Source: DASQPR01 sp035713725 (GTDB taxonomy: Bacteria; Actinomycetota; Actinomycetes; Mycobacteriales; Micromonosporaceae). From it: a DNA stretch of 41,677 bases. The stretch's first letter is position 1; each line of letters begins with the position of its first letter. The notes below the pieces were generated by a model. That model was not told where the DNA came from, did not search any database, and saw only the letters and a list, made by a program, of their open reading frames with translations. The stretch is taken from the NCBI GenBank assembly GCA_035713725.1, contig DASTMZ010000085.1, positions 1 to 41,677 on the forward strand, read 5' to 3'. Positions 41,598 through 41,677 of this stretch are shown piece by piece. Made by a program: the position numbers and the translations under genes.

Positions 41598-41677
41598 GAA
41601 TGACCTCACAAGGGAGACGGTATTCACCGGCGCCTCGCGGCATCGCTACGCTTCGGCGCTGATCATGCAATTGGGGT

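Noticed and set aside
1..41677. CRISPR array, prophage or complete insertion sequence
   Set aside because: No regularly spaced repeats with unique spacers, no transposase, integrase or phage structural genes were seen.

Overview
The window looks like a chromosomal segment of a high-GC actinomycete (Actinomycetota). The evidence is the strong G/C third-position bias, a DUF222/13E12-type HNH protein, a DUF3817 membrane protein, a HelD-type RNA polymerase-binding ATPase, heavy use of GTG starts, many 1-8 bp gene overlaps, several genes with a -10-like TANNNT 6-8 bp before the start codon (probable leaderless transcripts), and a tRNA-Val without an encoded CCA. The genus cannot be fixed from this sequence alone.

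Region 1 (1-9,713) is mostly core metabolism and envelope genes. It holds an NAD-dependent sugar epimerase cut by the window edge and coupled to threonyl-tRNA synthetase, a CFA-synthase-like methyltransferase, three small membrane-protein genes (the last DUF3817), a membrane-anchored solute-binding/VWA protein, a DUF2156 (MprF-like) membrane protein and a FabG-like reductase. Region 2 (9,714-15,235) holds MscL with a duplicated N-terminal helix, a giant fused ABC exporter with one degenerate ATP site under a MarR regulator, and a 56-residue hydrophobic protein followed by a strong hairpin. Region 3 (15,236-22,115) has ArfB-type ribosome rescue, the HNH protein, an AraC/VOC pair, a lipoprotein, a YdbS/YdbT-like bPH2 pair and an ArsR/AHSA1 pair. 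Region 4 (22,429-26,409) has a proline/alanine-repeat helix-turn-helix protein coupled to a metallo-beta-lactamase-fold hydrolase, a GNAT protein and a CDF metal exporter.

Region 5 (26,493-31,701) begins at tRNA-Val(CAC) and looks like accessory DNA: a non-coding stretch with a dispersed and inverted repeat, an aminoglycoside-phosphotransferase-like kinase, a NUDIX gene that seems to have lost its first strands, a MazEF-like toxin-antitoxin pair, and a four-gene ABC operon (winged-helix regulator, membrane coiled-coil protein, ATPase, permease). The operon is driven by a near-consensus promoter whose -10 lies inside a perfect 28-bp palindrome.

Region 6 (31,731-41,677) holds a RimJ-like acetyltransferase, the HelD-family ATPase, a NarL-type two-component system with two kinases (one has lost its phosphoacceptor histidine), a lipoprotein resembling allene-oxide-cyclase barrels, a four-helix membrane protein, a strong bidirectional hairpin, and an amidase/APC-permease operon.

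The best candidates for something new are the kinase/pseudokinase/regulator triad, the palindrome-controlled ABC operon, the repeat-rich HTH protein with its hydrolase partner, and the repeat element beside the tRNA. No complete known mobile element, CRISPR array or phage was found.
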